A DNA stretch of 51,887 bases from Kiritimatiellia bacterium (GTDB taxonomy: Bacteria > Verrucomicrobiota > Kiritimatiellia > RFP12 > UBA1067), in NCBI GenBank assembly GCA_027858965.1, contig JAQIBS010000225.1, positions 1 to 51,887 on the forward strand, given 5' to 3'. Numbering within the stretch: the stretch's first letter is position 1; each line of letters opens with the position of its first letter. The translations under genes and the position numbers were made by a program. This document shows, piece by piece, positions 44,101 to 51,887 of this stretch. Below the pieces are notes generated by a model. It saw nothing but the letters and a program-made list of their open reading frames with translations. It was not told the DNA's origin and did not search any database.

Positions 44101-44308
44101 GCGCAATGCGCTCTTTCTGGTTAATGTTTCTGACAAAGTTCAAAAGATACGTTTCGATCTTTCAAAGCAGAGCCAGCTGAAAGACCGGAGAACATGGACT
44201 CTACAGCAGCTGACACCTGATGGGCTGAAAGCCGCTTTTGAAACAAAGAGTTTTGTTGAAATTGAGATGGCACCGCACAGCGTGACGGGATATGTGGTTG
44301 GAGGATAG
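41129..44308 (+). CDS. Secreted TIM-barrel glycosidase-like protein (DUF6259 type)
   Basis: 1059-residue exported protein with a signal peptide (~1-18) and a long N-terminal beta-sandwich half (~20-640). A TIM-barrel-like catalytic half opens near GTHWYNWHKIPFDNSYPEYFPTK. Strand motifs VIMPYINGRLWD, GFNSIYLDQIGAAKP (Asp near residue 798) and SLTTENTAEPYMDNIDAYLTW carry conserved acidic residues that could be nucleophile and acid/base. LCYDPSHGHPVGGGHHWVDGYR is a further hallmark of the DUF6259 group. Residues ~1000-1059 form a C-terminal beta domain. Activity is not established. The gene lies between the intact and deleted hip copies. GGAG stands nine bases before the ATG. Confidence 0.8.
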   Translation: MQRLILVLMLAFACMAGATDWRIDVRNSAYDRADLIVSHAVNQQWVKLMEDHTLVEVIKGGKTQPVPCTIDDSGDHPVLVWLMDGATTPYQKRSFKLVSKGPFAVLGGGLKVTQRNGKIEIANADYKLQQPLEGGGGFPQNITYARSGFMDNELYFLDRLVCAAPKGGIQQFSAKDCEGAQTKILFNSPLRAVVETTTGFGREGSESTDLPQAVYRYTYTAFSPVIEISANYRRGDDRVWREVHFMHLSREKRGPYREVITGSPLKRRALNKEGEKSCADNGANWAVLSDGVNSCGAGYRNVLFWDASDEFVYYIRSGNRSWASGSLYFEGGLYIGPGSDGVDYDAWLGAGHQPEISFIEDGSEVLPIDQPPVVGRYILENSDMKIAFAAAEQGFDCLGIENSEAEGKRFVNPHDDLAGFWRLTFKGPANTNGVRDSVTLDNHASAQKRYVEKKRRELIFTWEGLDLPGEPAAVDVIAHIKLDKATGESQWRLSVKNRSKVYGLWASDYPVLLSVTKPGSGDLIAPRGNWGGSLLKRFNGTQYLNYPSHSCPVQCLAYQLGVAGLYIAAHDGAACAKSLVINTSQDVTWRQAAANAGVPGAAGAPEYPVVIAAYTGSWWAMARKYRSWALQQLWTSKGPIKQRTDYPKNLKDLSFWMITSGGAEVVQSTMQRAAELFPGLTIGTHWYNWHKIPFDNSYPEYFPTKPGVSDAAKKMVGNNQVIMPYINGRLWDQDIESFKGATPAACKQPSGEIYVEHYGVNSRNLVPMCPYTAFWQSRIQKICNRLVDEVGFNSIYLDQIGAAKPGLCYDPSHGHPVGGGHHWVDGYRTMLTPIKEFCIKRGVSLTTENTAEPYMDNIDAYLTWNPRYEPDIPLLPAIYSGYTIYFSSPEAREDSLEAFCAAQGRDFLWGCQLGWNDGWILEKSHREKQKFQYELCKYRAAARDFFLYGQLLDDIRFENEVPYMRHTWNRSSAHCVNLPVVMGTTWQAQDGRNALFLVNVSDKVQKIRFDLSKQSQLKDRRTWTLQQLTPDGLKAAFETKSFVEIEMAPHSVTGYVVGG

Positions 44309-44469
44309 GCAAAGGAGGGCAGTCGCTATGCGGCTGACTCGCAAAAAGAACCTATGTTCTGCAGGATCATGTTTTTGTGGGCGGTGAACAGCGGTAAACT
44401 ATTTTGAGCTTACATTTTCGAGAGTAAATGGGTTATATTTAGACTGTTAAAAAAGATAGAGGTTTAAAT

Positions 44470-44604
44470 ATGAGCCAAATTTATCATCTGGTTGAGGTGG
44501 TTGCGATGATGTCGGTTTTGGGCGAACGCATTTGTACTGCGCGGGCAAGGCGGAGGTGGAGCATGGAGATGCTTGAACCATCTTTTGCAGGTGCTTCAGT
44601 TTAG
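44470..44604 (+). pseudogene. Deleted second copy of hipBA (hipB start fused to hipA end)
   Basis: A 44-codon frame begins MSQIYHLVEVVAMMSVLGER, closely matching HipB residues 1-33 at 39418, then jumps within MEMLEPSF to the last codons of HipA (MLEPSF at ~40947). Upstream DNA from about 44380, including the promoter, is also a copy of that before hipB. The junction lies at a shared GATRCTTG, so a ~1.4-kb deletion between short homologies is the simplest history. The rest of the 566-bp gap 44309-44874 holds dispersed repeats (44321-44342 and 44784-44800) and no other gene. Confidence 0.85.
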
Positions 44605-44874
44605 TAGCTATTCCCTCGACTTCTGCTACAAATAACAAGAAACTGAGGAAGCTGTTATCATAAATCATTGTCGTCTTATTAATTTCTTCTATGCAACACG
44701 AAGTGTTGTTGACTAACGCAGTAATGACTATCGTACAAATTATCAATGAATGTGATATAATATTGCACATTACTTGAAGAAAGTTTGGTTGCGGTGCTGC
44801 TGCGTTAGTTGCAAATGCTAGTGTAATTACTCTCAAATAAGCACAGGGCTTAAAAGGATAACAGGGGACGAATA

Positions 44875-46140
44875 ATGAGAAACAGACGATCTTTTTTGAA
44901 GGCAGTGGGTGGCGCAGCCGCCTTTACAATTGTTCCGGCGCGAATTCTGCGTTCGGAAACCGCGCCAAGCAACCAGCTTACGCGGGCTTTGATCGGGTAT
45001 GGTGGGATTGCCCACTCCGGTGCGCACATGGGCCTCACTGATACACGTCTAGTGGCGGTCTGTGACCCGGATAAGAGTCGTATGGAAGCAGGCATGCGTG
45101 ATGGACAGAAGAAATTTGGTTGGAAGGTGGATGGACATCGTGACTTCCGAGAGATTCTGGAGCGTAAGGATGTGGATGTCGTGCATATCTGCACACCTCC
45201 ACACTGGCACGGTCCCATTTCGATTTACGCTGCTGAAGCCGGTAAGGATATCTGGTGCGAGAAACCGATGACCCGCACGATCGGTGAGGGCAGGAAGGTT
45301 GTCGATGCTGTTAAGGCGAACGGTGCCATGTTCCGCATCAACACCTGGTTTCGTATGTATGGGGGATTCTATGGATTCGGTACTGAGGTAAAACCGATTA
45401 AGAAGGTGGTTCAGAATGGACTGCTGGGTGGCCCGATCCGCGCTGTTGTTGGTGTTGGACAGGGATTCAACCTGAAATTCGGCTGGACGGGGCAGGTGAA
45501 TGTCGCGCCTCAGCCGGTTCCGGCAAACCTGGACTACGATATGTGGCTTGGTCCCGCTCCTTATAAACCCTATCATCCGCATCGTGTACACGGTAGTTTC
45601 CGAGGGTACTGGGATTATGATGGCGGTGGCCTGGGCGATATGGGTCAGCACTATCTGGACCCGGTTCAGTATATTCTTGATAAGGACAATGAGAGCCCGA
45701 TACGTGTAGACGTTGATGCTCCGCCGCAGCACCCCGAGGTCGTTGGTAGTTTTCGACGTATTACCATGAGGTATGCCGATGGAACGGAGATCATCCTGGA
45801 TGGGGACGGCTCACTTAAAAAAGAACCATTTCTGAGCGGACCGAACGGTAAGCTGTGGCCCAAGATGAAGTCGGATATTAAAGATCTGGATAAGCTGCTG
45901 GCAACCCTGCCTGATCCAGCGTTACAGGATTCCAGTTTTCTTAACGCTTTGAAATCGCGCAAACCATTTCCGCTGAATGAGAAGAACGCATTTCGCTCAG
46001 CTACACTTGTTAACCTGGCATTGGTATCCATGCGGGTTGGACGTGGTTATGATTTTGATCCCGTTAAACTGATCGCGCCGAATGATCCGACAGCCAACCG
46101 TTTTATTGAGCAGCCGATGCGGGCACCCTGGACAATTTAA
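44875..46140 (+). CDS. Exported Gfo/Idh/MocA-family oxidoreductase
   Basis: 421-residue NAD(P)-dependent oxidoreductase with a Tat signal (NRRSFLKAVGGAAAFTIVPARIL). The Rossmann region is ALIGYGGIAHSGAHMG, and WCEKPMTRTIGEG carries the catalytic Lys. DYDGGGLGDMGQHYLDPVQYIL is the family substrate-region motif. It is paralogous to 29310-30752 but of a distinct subgroup. GGGGAC lies before the ATG. A DUF1080 gene follows 237 bases downstream on the same strand; together they could oxidise and cleave a glycoside outside the cytoplasm. Substrate is unknown. Confidence 0.9.
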   Translation: MRNRRSFLKAVGGAAAFTIVPARILRSETAPSNQLTRALIGYGGIAHSGAHMGLTDTRLVAVCDPDKSRMEAGMRDGQKKFGWKVDGHRDFREILERKDVDVVHICTPPHWHGPISIYAAEAGKDIWCEKPMTRTIGEGRKVVDAVKANGAMFRINTWFRMYGGFYGFGTEVKPIKKVVQNGLLGGPIRAVVGVGQGFNLKFGWTGQVNVAPQPVPANLDYDMWLGPAPYKPYHPHRVHGSFRGYWDYDGGGLGDMGQHYLDPVQYILDKDNESPIRVDVDAPPQHPEVVGSFRRITMRYADGTEIILDGDGSLKKEPFLSGPNGKLWPKMKSDIKDLDKLLATLPDPALQDSSFLNALKSRKPFPLNEKNAFRSATLVNLALVSMRVGRGYDFDPVKLIAPNDPTANRFIEQPMRAPWTI

Positions 46141-46251
46141 ATAAGATTATCCGAAAAAGAACGTAGTGCCGCATAGCCACAATCAATTTTTGACCCGTCT
46201 ACGCCAGAGGCACGGCAGGATTAACAGGATATTATTGCTTCAAGAATTATA

Positions 46252-46327
46252 TCTCACAGAGTCGCAGAGAACATAGAGAGAAAAACCCCTAAAGATATTA
46301 CTCTGAGAACTCCGTGCCTCTGTGAGA
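46252..46327. repeat. CACAGAG-type inverted repeat
   Basis: TCTCACAGAG (46252-46261) faces CTCTGTGAGA (46318-46327). Similar text, CACAGAGGCACAGAG, follows the next gene near 49030. It looks like a dispersed intergenic repeat. Confidence 0.4.
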
Positions 46328-46377
46328 GATAAAAAACGTACGGAAAATCTTGTATTAGAAAACAGAAAGAATTTATT

Positions 46378-49008
46378 ATGAAAAGAAATACTACAATTGT
46401 TTTAAGTTTGTTTGCATGTGCCCTGTTGGGATTTGCGCAGACAGGGGTTCAGTTCGGGTCGACAGCTGAAAAAGAGGCAACCGTTGAAAAGGTGGCCCCG
46501 TTGCTCGATTCACCTCAGCTTTCAGCGGTGGATACGCTTTGTAAACAAGTTGCCGCTGATGGGCTTAATGATGCGCTGGTACGCACGAAGCTCTATATGC
46601 TGGGACAGGCAGTCAGTGCAAAAGGCTCGGCATCCAAACATCTTGCGGCGCTTGAAACACTTTACGCAAAGTATGCTAAGGAGAGTGCTTCCCCTGTGCA
46701 GCAGCTCTTTTTTGTTGAGCAGCTGCGTTGGATCGGCACAAAGAGTTCGTTGCCGGTTATAAAAGAGTTGTGTGGTGCCAAAGATGTGAATATAGCTGCA
46801 TCGGCAAACATGACGCGGCAGGCGATTGAGGCTGTTTTTGATCCTGTGACTCAGGTCTTTCCTCTGACGAAGATGCGCCAGCTGACGAATGCCCTGGATA
46901 AAGCGAATGATGCTGAAAAATTCCGGTTGCTTACAACGGCCCTGCAATCTAAGGGCGATCTCAGATATCAGGCGTTTGCGATCAGGAGTATCGGGAGCTC
47001 CCTCTCCCCTGAGTATCTGAAAAAATGGTGTGATCTGACCAGTAAATGTGATGACCCGCAGGTGGCGGCTCTGTTGATTCATGCCATGGGAACATATCAG
47101 AAGCCGGTGGTTTTTGAGCTGCTGCTGGAGATGTGCGGAGATGTAGATGCCGCAGTATCCACGGCGGCATTGGATGTTCTTGCCACGCGTGACCCGAAGG
47201 TGTTGAAAAAGGCATTGCCAGCCCGTCTGGCAAATGTAAATGCAGATAACTACAAGTCATTCGCGACATTTCTTACAACCCTTCCTGCAGAGGTGGTTGT
47301 TCCGGCCCTGACAACGGCCTATCCCAAGCAGAACGATCTCGGCAAACAGCTGATTTTTGAGACCCTGACCGCACAAGCCGGCTCTGAGGGTATGGTCAAG
47401 GCAGCCCTGGGAGCGGCGACGAATAGCGGTTCGGATAAAAAACTGGCGAAGGCGGCATTCCGTTACCTGAGGCAGAGCGCTGGACCCAATGAGTGTGAAA
47501 AACTGCTGTTGAGCCTTTCCACTGCGAAGGGATCATTGCAGAGCGAGGCAGTACAGGCCTATGCAATGGCCGCACGGCGTCCGGGAAATGCTGTGTACAA
47601 CAAGAAGTTGCTGGAGTCCCTGAAAAAAGGTGGTTCAACACCCTCGGCTACTCTGCTTGAGGCGGCTGGTCGCTCTGGTGAAGAATCACTGTTGGCTTAT
47701 GTGTGCACCATTGCCCCTGTCAGCAAAGATGCTCTGAGGGCATTATCAACATGGCGTGAGGGATTAGCGGCTCCCTACATGATGCAGGCATTGGCAAAGC
47801 AACCGGCAGACAAATTCCTGCTGCGTGGTGTCCGTCAGCAACTGCAGAATACAAAGGCTGACACCTCGGAGCTCAAGAAAGGTTGGAAGGCCCTTGCCGC
47901 CAGCGGCTCTATCTCGAAGGATGACCTGAGCGAGTTTGCCGTGGTGATTAACCATAGCGCCAATATTGCATTGAACTGCCCGGTGAAGGCAACGCGTCCA
48001 CAGCAGGGTGCATATGCACCGGCTCAGATGGTTGATGGTAATACAGCGAATGGTCACGGTTACCATGGTTCTGATGCGCCGGTTGAAATCACTGTTGACT
48101 TGCAGAGTATGCGCACTGTGGCTGCCGCGCATCTATATTTTTATGCGGATGGCGGGCGTTACTATCAGTATCGGATTGATACCTCAATCGACAATAAAAG
48201 CTGGAAATCCGCTATCGACAAAACCTCAGACACCTCAGTTTCCAAGGCGGAGGGATTCGTTCTGACTTTTGAACCGCGAGAAGCACGCTATGTGAAGTTG
48301 ACGGTCACAAAGAACAGCGCTAATCCAGCTGTACATGTTAATGAGTTGATGCTTTTCTCCGCGGCGGGTTTAGGCATGCTTGATCCTGAAAAAGTTAAGG
48401 CGCCGCAGCCCAAACCGGATGCCGAAGGTTTCTATACCCTCTTTGACGGATCGAATCTGGATGCGTGGAAAGGGAACAAAACAGCCTATTATATTAATGA
48501 GAATAAAGAGATTGCTGTTGATCCATCCAAGGGGGGTAGCGGAAATTTTTACACCGCAAAGGAGTATGGCAACTTTATCTTTCGCTTCGAGTTCAAACTT
48601 ACACCCGGAGCCAATAACGGGATTGGTGTGCGCACGCCTATGGGAGTAAGTGCGTCTTATAATGGTTTTGAAATACAGGTGTTGGATGATACTGCCAAAA
48701 AGTACGACAAGCTTCAGCCCTATCAGTATCATGGATCTGTTTATGGGCTTATTCCCGCAAAACGCGGTTCACAGAAGCCTGTTGGCGAGTGGAACACAGA
48801 GGAGATTGTCATGGATGGACGCCATGTAAAGGTGACCGTTAACGGCAAGGTGATCGTTGATGCTGATCTTGATGAGGCCACCAAAGATGGCACTATGGAT
48901 AAAAAGGATCATCCCGGACTTAAGCGCAGCTCGGGCAATATCAGTTTCTGCGGACATGGTGATAAATTGTGGTACCGCAATGTTAAGGTTAAACCGATAA
49001 AGAGATGA
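46378..49008 (+). CDS. Exported HEAT-like, discoidin and DUF1080 protein
   Basis: 876-residue secreted protein. A signal peptide (~1-20) is followed by an alpha-helical, HEAT-like region (~25-530). Next comes an F5/8 type C (discoidin) carbohydrate-binding domain (~528-665; APAQMVDGN, RYVKLTVTKN) and a C-terminal DUF1080/3-keto-disaccharide hydrolase domain (~680-876; FYTLFDGSNLDAWKG, NFIFRFEFKLTPGANNGIGVR, GFEIQVLDD, GEWNTEEIVMDGRHVKVTVNGK). DUF1080 proteins act on 3-keto glycosides made by Gfo/Idh/MocA oxidoreductases, matching the upstream neighbour. The helical front may serve as a scaffold. The ribosome site is weak. Confidence 0.87.
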   Translation: MKRNTTIVLSLFACALLGFAQTGVQFGSTAEKEATVEKVAPLLDSPQLSAVDTLCKQVAADGLNDALVRTKLYMLGQAVSAKGSASKHLAALETLYAKYAKESASPVQQLFFVEQLRWIGTKSSLPVIKELCGAKDVNIAASANMTRQAIEAVFDPVTQVFPLTKMRQLTNALDKANDAEKFRLLTTALQSKGDLRYQAFAIRSIGSSLSPEYLKKWCDLTSKCDDPQVAALLIHAMGTYQKPVVFELLLEMCGDVDAAVSTAALDVLATRDPKVLKKALPARLANVNADNYKSFATFLTTLPAEVVVPALTTAYPKQNDLGKQLIFETLTAQAGSEGMVKAALGAATNSGSDKKLAKAAFRYLRQSAGPNECEKLLLSLSTAKGSLQSEAVQAYAMAARRPGNAVYNKKLLESLKKGGSTPSATLLEAAGRSGEESLLAYVCTIAPVSKDALRALSTWREGLAAPYMMQALAKQPADKFLLRGVRQQLQNTKADTSELKKGWKALAASGSISKDDLSEFAVVINHSANIALNCPVKATRPQQGAYAPAQMVDGNTANGHGYHGSDAPVEITVDLQSMRTVAAAHLYFYADGGRYYQYRIDTSIDNKSWKSAIDKTSDTSVSKAEGFVLTFEPREARYVKLTVTKNSANPAVHVNELMLFSAAGLGMLDPEKVKAPQPKPDAEGFYTLFDGSNLDAWKGNKTAYYINENKEIAVDPSKGGSGNFYTAKEYGNFIFRFEFKLTPGANNGIGVRTPMGVSASYNGFEIQVLDDTAKKYDKLQPYQYHGSVYGLIPAKRGSQKPVGEWNTEEIVMDGRHVKVTVNGKVIVDADLDEATKDGTMDKKDHPGLKRSSGNISFCGHGDKLWYRNVKVKPIKR

Positions 49009-49205
49009 TTGAGTGCTTAGTTTTTTGCCACAGAGGCACAGAGAAGATCTGAAGCAAAATACATTTAATCAACGGAGCTGAATTGCACACTCGTCTTCCT
49101 CGGCATCGATGTGCCTATTTTAGGGTTGCGTATTTTCCCACCCTCCATATATAATAAATGCATTACTATAATGAGATGTGTTACAAAAAAAGAAATGGGT
49201 GAACT

Positions 49206-51647
49206 ATGAAAAAAATAATGTTTATGATTCTGGCCTGCGCAGCAGGGGCTCATGCGGAAACGAAAACCTGGCTGGGCAACGATGGCGATTTCTCAACTCC
49301 CGCACAGTGGAGCGGATCATCTGTTCCGGTTGCCGGTGATGATGTGGTGATCTCCAATGGTGTTGTTACAGTGCTTGAAACTGATAGCGCCTTCTTCGAG
49401 CTGAATTCAATTGACCTGGACGATCCAGCCCTGTTGTCGATTTCTAATAATGCCGACCGCGTCTATTTCGGCACAACCTCCGGTTCAGGAACGCTTGTGA
49501 AGGAAGGTTCTGGTAGACTGCAGTGGGAGGCCCTTAGCGGGAATCACTATGGTCATGCAGCTACAATTGTCAACAACGGGACGATTACTCTCGGAACCAA
49601 CACCAGCTCTTATGTGGATGGCAATTTCGGAACATTTACTGTAAATGCTCCCGGAACAGTCGAAACGCTTAAATATGGCAATACTAATTTCAGATTTCTC
49701 TGGGGTGATGGAACGCTTACCAACACGCTGAGTGCTGGCTCAGAGCAACAGTTGCGGATCATAGACGGGCCCAGCGAATTTGCAGGTGAAATTCACGGTA
49801 AGATCCGGTATTACTCCCGGGGGGAGTTTGCGTTGACCGGTACAAATAGTACGTTCATAGGTAATTTCGCGATTCACAGTCAGAGCGGACCCGGTATTAC
49901 CGGAGCAAAGAAAATCGGCATGATTGGATTACCTTCATCCATAGGGACCTCCGATTCGGTTGATATCCGGGAAAGCGGCGGTACCTTTCGGTACCTCGGC
50001 ACGGGTGAAACAACGGACAAAGGCTTTGTCCTCTATCCCTCTGCTAACAGGGCGGTCATTGATGGCGGGCTGTATGGCGGAGTGATATTCAATGGCAAAT
50101 GGGGCACCTCCGGCGGGCACCTCAACCGGCTCGCAATTACTGGAAAAAATGCCACCCCTTGTGTTTTTAACGGAGATTACGCAGAACATTCGCAGTATGG
50201 CACAAACTACTCCACCTATATCGCCAAAGAGGGAACTGGCACCTGGATTTTTAATGACAATACAAGTCGTTCTAATCGTGGTGTCGTTGATGTTCGTGAG
50301 GGGACATTGCAGTTTGAATCAATCGCGGAATCTGGACAGATCTGTTCGCTGGGACGTTCCGACCAGCTGTTCGAAGATGTCATCAACCGCAATACCAACG
50401 GACTCGGCGTTGCTTATGCCTTCAGTCTGGGGACTGCCTCAACCGTCGGCACGCTTGAGTATATCGGCACAACTCCTGGTTCCTGCAGCACCCGTAAGCT
50501 TGTTCTGCAGGGGGATGGCCGGTTGAAATCCGATGGCGTATCACTGGCCTTTAGTGGTGGAGTGGAATCTCTTACCTCTGGAGCCAAAACACTTTATCTT
50601 GATGGTTCCGCCACAAATGCCATCGGCTCTGTCTCTGATGGCGCGGGAACGGTGGGCATCACGAAGGAGGGGGCTGGCTTCTGGAGTCTCTCTTCTACTA
50701 ATACGTTCAGTGGTCCTTTGGAAGTTAAGGCTGGCCAGTTGCAGTTGGATAAAAGTGGATACACCTATTATCGGTTTAATTTGGAGCAACGGAACTACGG
50801 TGTCGTGGGGGGGGACTCAAACATCGAGTTGACTGAATTTGCTCTCTATAGCGCTGACGGAGTCCGCCGCAATCTGAATCTCGTCAAGAACGGTACTAAC
50901 AACGTAGCCGGGCTTAATCCCGGAGAGTTCTGCCCTATGGCACCGTACTCGACTTATGCCACTCGAACCGATATCAACCTGTTTGATGCGACCAGTTCGC
51001 AGTGGACGACCTACAGCAGCCCTCCGTTAACGCTTGTGATGCGGCTGGCTGATGATACTCCGCCCATTACCGGTTACGACCTGCAGTATTTTCCCGCCCA
51101 TACTGTCGAACGTTACCTGTCTGGGTGGTCTGTCGAAGGTAGCCGCGATGGAGCAACCTGGGATATGCTCGATACAGTGACCGACTATGATCCTATCCCG
51201 CCAGCTGTTTTTAGTGGCGGCGTCCATTGGTGGTACAGCACCGGCACCTCATCGCCGACTAACGACTTTCCGATCGCAGATGGATCAATGACGAATGCAC
51301 AGCTGACAGCCGGGGTGCAGGTGAGCGTGGCGGCTGGTGCAGAGCTGGCCTTTGTGGGAGGAAATGAACCCCTCAGCGCATTGAGCGTTGACTGTGATGC
51401 CGGTGGCGGTACGATCAACGGTTTGTTCCTGGAGTCGAACGGACGGATGGATCTGACCGGCAGCTCGATTGAGGGTGGAAACTTCACGGTGCCTCTGGCG
51501 ATCGAGAATTTCAGTAATCCCGAACTCCTTGAAAACTGGAGTGTCTACATTAACGATGAGCTGATTAATGGTGTTGTGCTGATCTGGGATGAGACCAGCG
51601 GGACCCTCCGGGTTGCTACTCTCGGCACAATCATCATAATCCACTAA
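49206..51647 (+). CDS. Secreted beta-strand-repeat protein, GTIIIIH C-terminus
   Basis: 813-residue exported protein. The signal peptide (~1-19) is followed by KTWLGNDGDFSTPAQWSGSSVPVAGDDVVISNG, a usual opening of these beta-helical proteins. Autotransporter-associated repeats such as GTLVKEGSGRLQWEAL, KEGTGTWIFNDN and GITKEGAGFWSLSSTNTFSG follow. A discoidin-like insertion (~520-660; YYRFNLEQ, LTEFALYSADG, GWSVEGSRDGATWDML) interrupts the helix. The chain ends with GTIIIIH, the same type of tail as four other proteins in the window. No barrel domain is present. Adhesion or glycan binding at the surface is likely. Confidence 0.82.
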   Translation: MKKIMFMILACAAGAHAETKTWLGNDGDFSTPAQWSGSSVPVAGDDVVISNGVVTVLETDSAFFELNSIDLDDPALLSISNNADRVYFGTTSGSGTLVKEGSGRLQWEALSGNHYGHAATIVNNGTITLGTNTSSYVDGNFGTFTVNAPGTVETLKYGNTNFRFLWGDGTLTNTLSAGSEQQLRIIDGPSEFAGEIHGKIRYYSRGEFALTGTNSTFIGNFAIHSQSGPGITGAKKIGMIGLPSSIGTSDSVDIRESGGTFRYLGTGETTDKGFVLYPSANRAVIDGGLYGGVIFNGKWGTSGGHLNRLAITGKNATPCVFNGDYAEHSQYGTNYSTYIAKEGTGTWIFNDNTSRSNRGVVDVREGTLQFESIAESGQICSLGRSDQLFEDVINRNTNGLGVAYAFSLGTASTVGTLEYIGTTPGSCSTRKLVLQGDGRLKSDGVSLAFSGGVESLTSGAKTLYLDGSATNAIGSVSDGAGTVGITKEGAGFWSLSSTNTFSGPLEVKAGQLQLDKSGYTYYRFNLEQRNYGVVGGDSNIELTEFALYSADGVRRNLNLVKNGTNNVAGLNPGEFCPMAPYSTYATRTDINLFDATSSQWTTYSSPPLTLVMRLADDTPPITGYDLQYFPAHTVERYLSGWSVEGSRDGATWDMLDTVTDYDPIPPAVFSGGVHWWYSTGTSSPTNDFPIADGSMTNAQLTAGVQVSVAAGAELAFVGGNEPLSALSVDCDAGGGTINGLFLESNGRMDLTGSSIEGGNFTVPLAIENFSNPELLENWSVYINDELINGVVLIWDETSGTLRVATLGTIIIIH

Positions 51648-51792
51648 AGCAGCAGAGCCGCAACCAAACTTAGCCTATGTGATATGCGAAAGCTTTACTC
51701 TCATATTAAAAGGTTGCATGAATTTAATAAGTTGAAGGTCATTGTTGTGCTGGCGGAAAAATGCCCCAAATCGCAGTTATGTTGCGAAGAGT

Positions 51793-51879
51793 ATTATGTT
51801 GCGTACTTTGGTAAATATTCGTAAATCGTCTTGTATTTGATGCTGATAGAGGATTCTGAAGGAATTTACGCAACATAAT
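51793..51879. repeat. Perfect 13-bp inverted repeat at the window edge
   Basis: ATTATGTTGCGTA (51793-51805) faces TACGCAACATAAT (51867-51879), with a further partial copy TTATGTTGCG at 51777-51786. The 240 bases after the last gene hold no gene. The repeats may be ends or binding sites of an element that continues outside the window. Confidence 0.5.
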
Positions 51880-51887
51880 GTCAGCGA

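Noticed and set aside
49206..51647. Classical autotransporter or PEP-CTERM/LPXTG protein
   Set aside because: No C-terminal barrel, PEP motif or LPXTG is present in this or the other tail-bearing proteins; only the short GT-x-I tail is shared.
51793..51879. Integron attC site
   Set aside because: The inverted repeats resemble GTT/AAC cores superficially, but the required GTTRRRY/RYYYAAC consensus is not met and no integron integrase is in the window.

Overview
The window looks like a chromosomal segment of a polysaccharide-degrading member of the PVC group, most likely Kiritimatiellota, Lentisphaerota or a close relative. This is inferred from the gene repertoire, not from a marker gene. The pointers are giant secreted proteins with autotransporter-associated beta-strand repeats and LamG domains, exported Gfo/Idh/MocA oxidoreductases with twin-arginine signals, a DUF1080 protein, BNR sialidases, a pyrophosphate-type phosphofructokinase, and intergenic DNA full of short palindromic repeats. 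No rRNA, tRNA or CRISPR array was seen.

Positions 194-13834 (all minus strand) hold secreted carbohydrate-active and adhesive proteins: a BNR sialidase, a LamG plus beta-propeller glycosidase, a four-LamG protein and a 1773-residue beta-strand-repeat protein. Positions 14016-22139 (minus) read as one sugar-acid utilisation operon, transcribed gntR, KDPG aldolase, exported sugar isomerase, beta-propeller glycosidase, tctC, tctB, tctA. An 18-bp GTATAC-centred palindrome lies in front of gntR. Positions 22408-30752 hold a secreted protein of four copies of an unrecognised ~200-residue domain, a sialidase relic, a NagD-like phosphatase (plus strand), a PHP-domain protein, and a GC-rich pair encoding an exported DapA-like aldolase and an exported oxidoreductase.

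Positions 31018-34858 form a defence and stress island in decay: higBA with a compact promoter/operator, the 3' end of a type III methyltransferase gene, a 127-bp MITE with IS66-like ends, a frameshifted AlbA_2 ATPase gene carrying a 21-bp tandem repeat, and a shattered type III res gene. Next come a second beta-strand-repeat protein (minus), pfp with a clear promoter and terminator, and hipBA. A deleted second copy of hipBA lies about 5 kb further on, and a DUF6259-like glycosidase lies between the two copies. The right end carries another exported oxidoreductase, a HEAT/discoidin/DUF1080 protein and a third beta-strand-repeat protein.

The most interesting observation is that five large, otherwise different secreted proteins all stop immediately after the same seven-residue tail, G-T-[LVI]-I-[LMI]-[LIV]-[KRWH]. 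They are the four-LamG protein, the three beta-strand-repeat proteins and the protein with four unknown domains. This looks like a short C-terminal sorting or outer-membrane signal that I cannot assign to a known system. A second theme is an apparently exported oxidise-and-cleave machinery: Gfo/Idh/MocA, DUF1080 and PF01261-type proteins, all with export signals.
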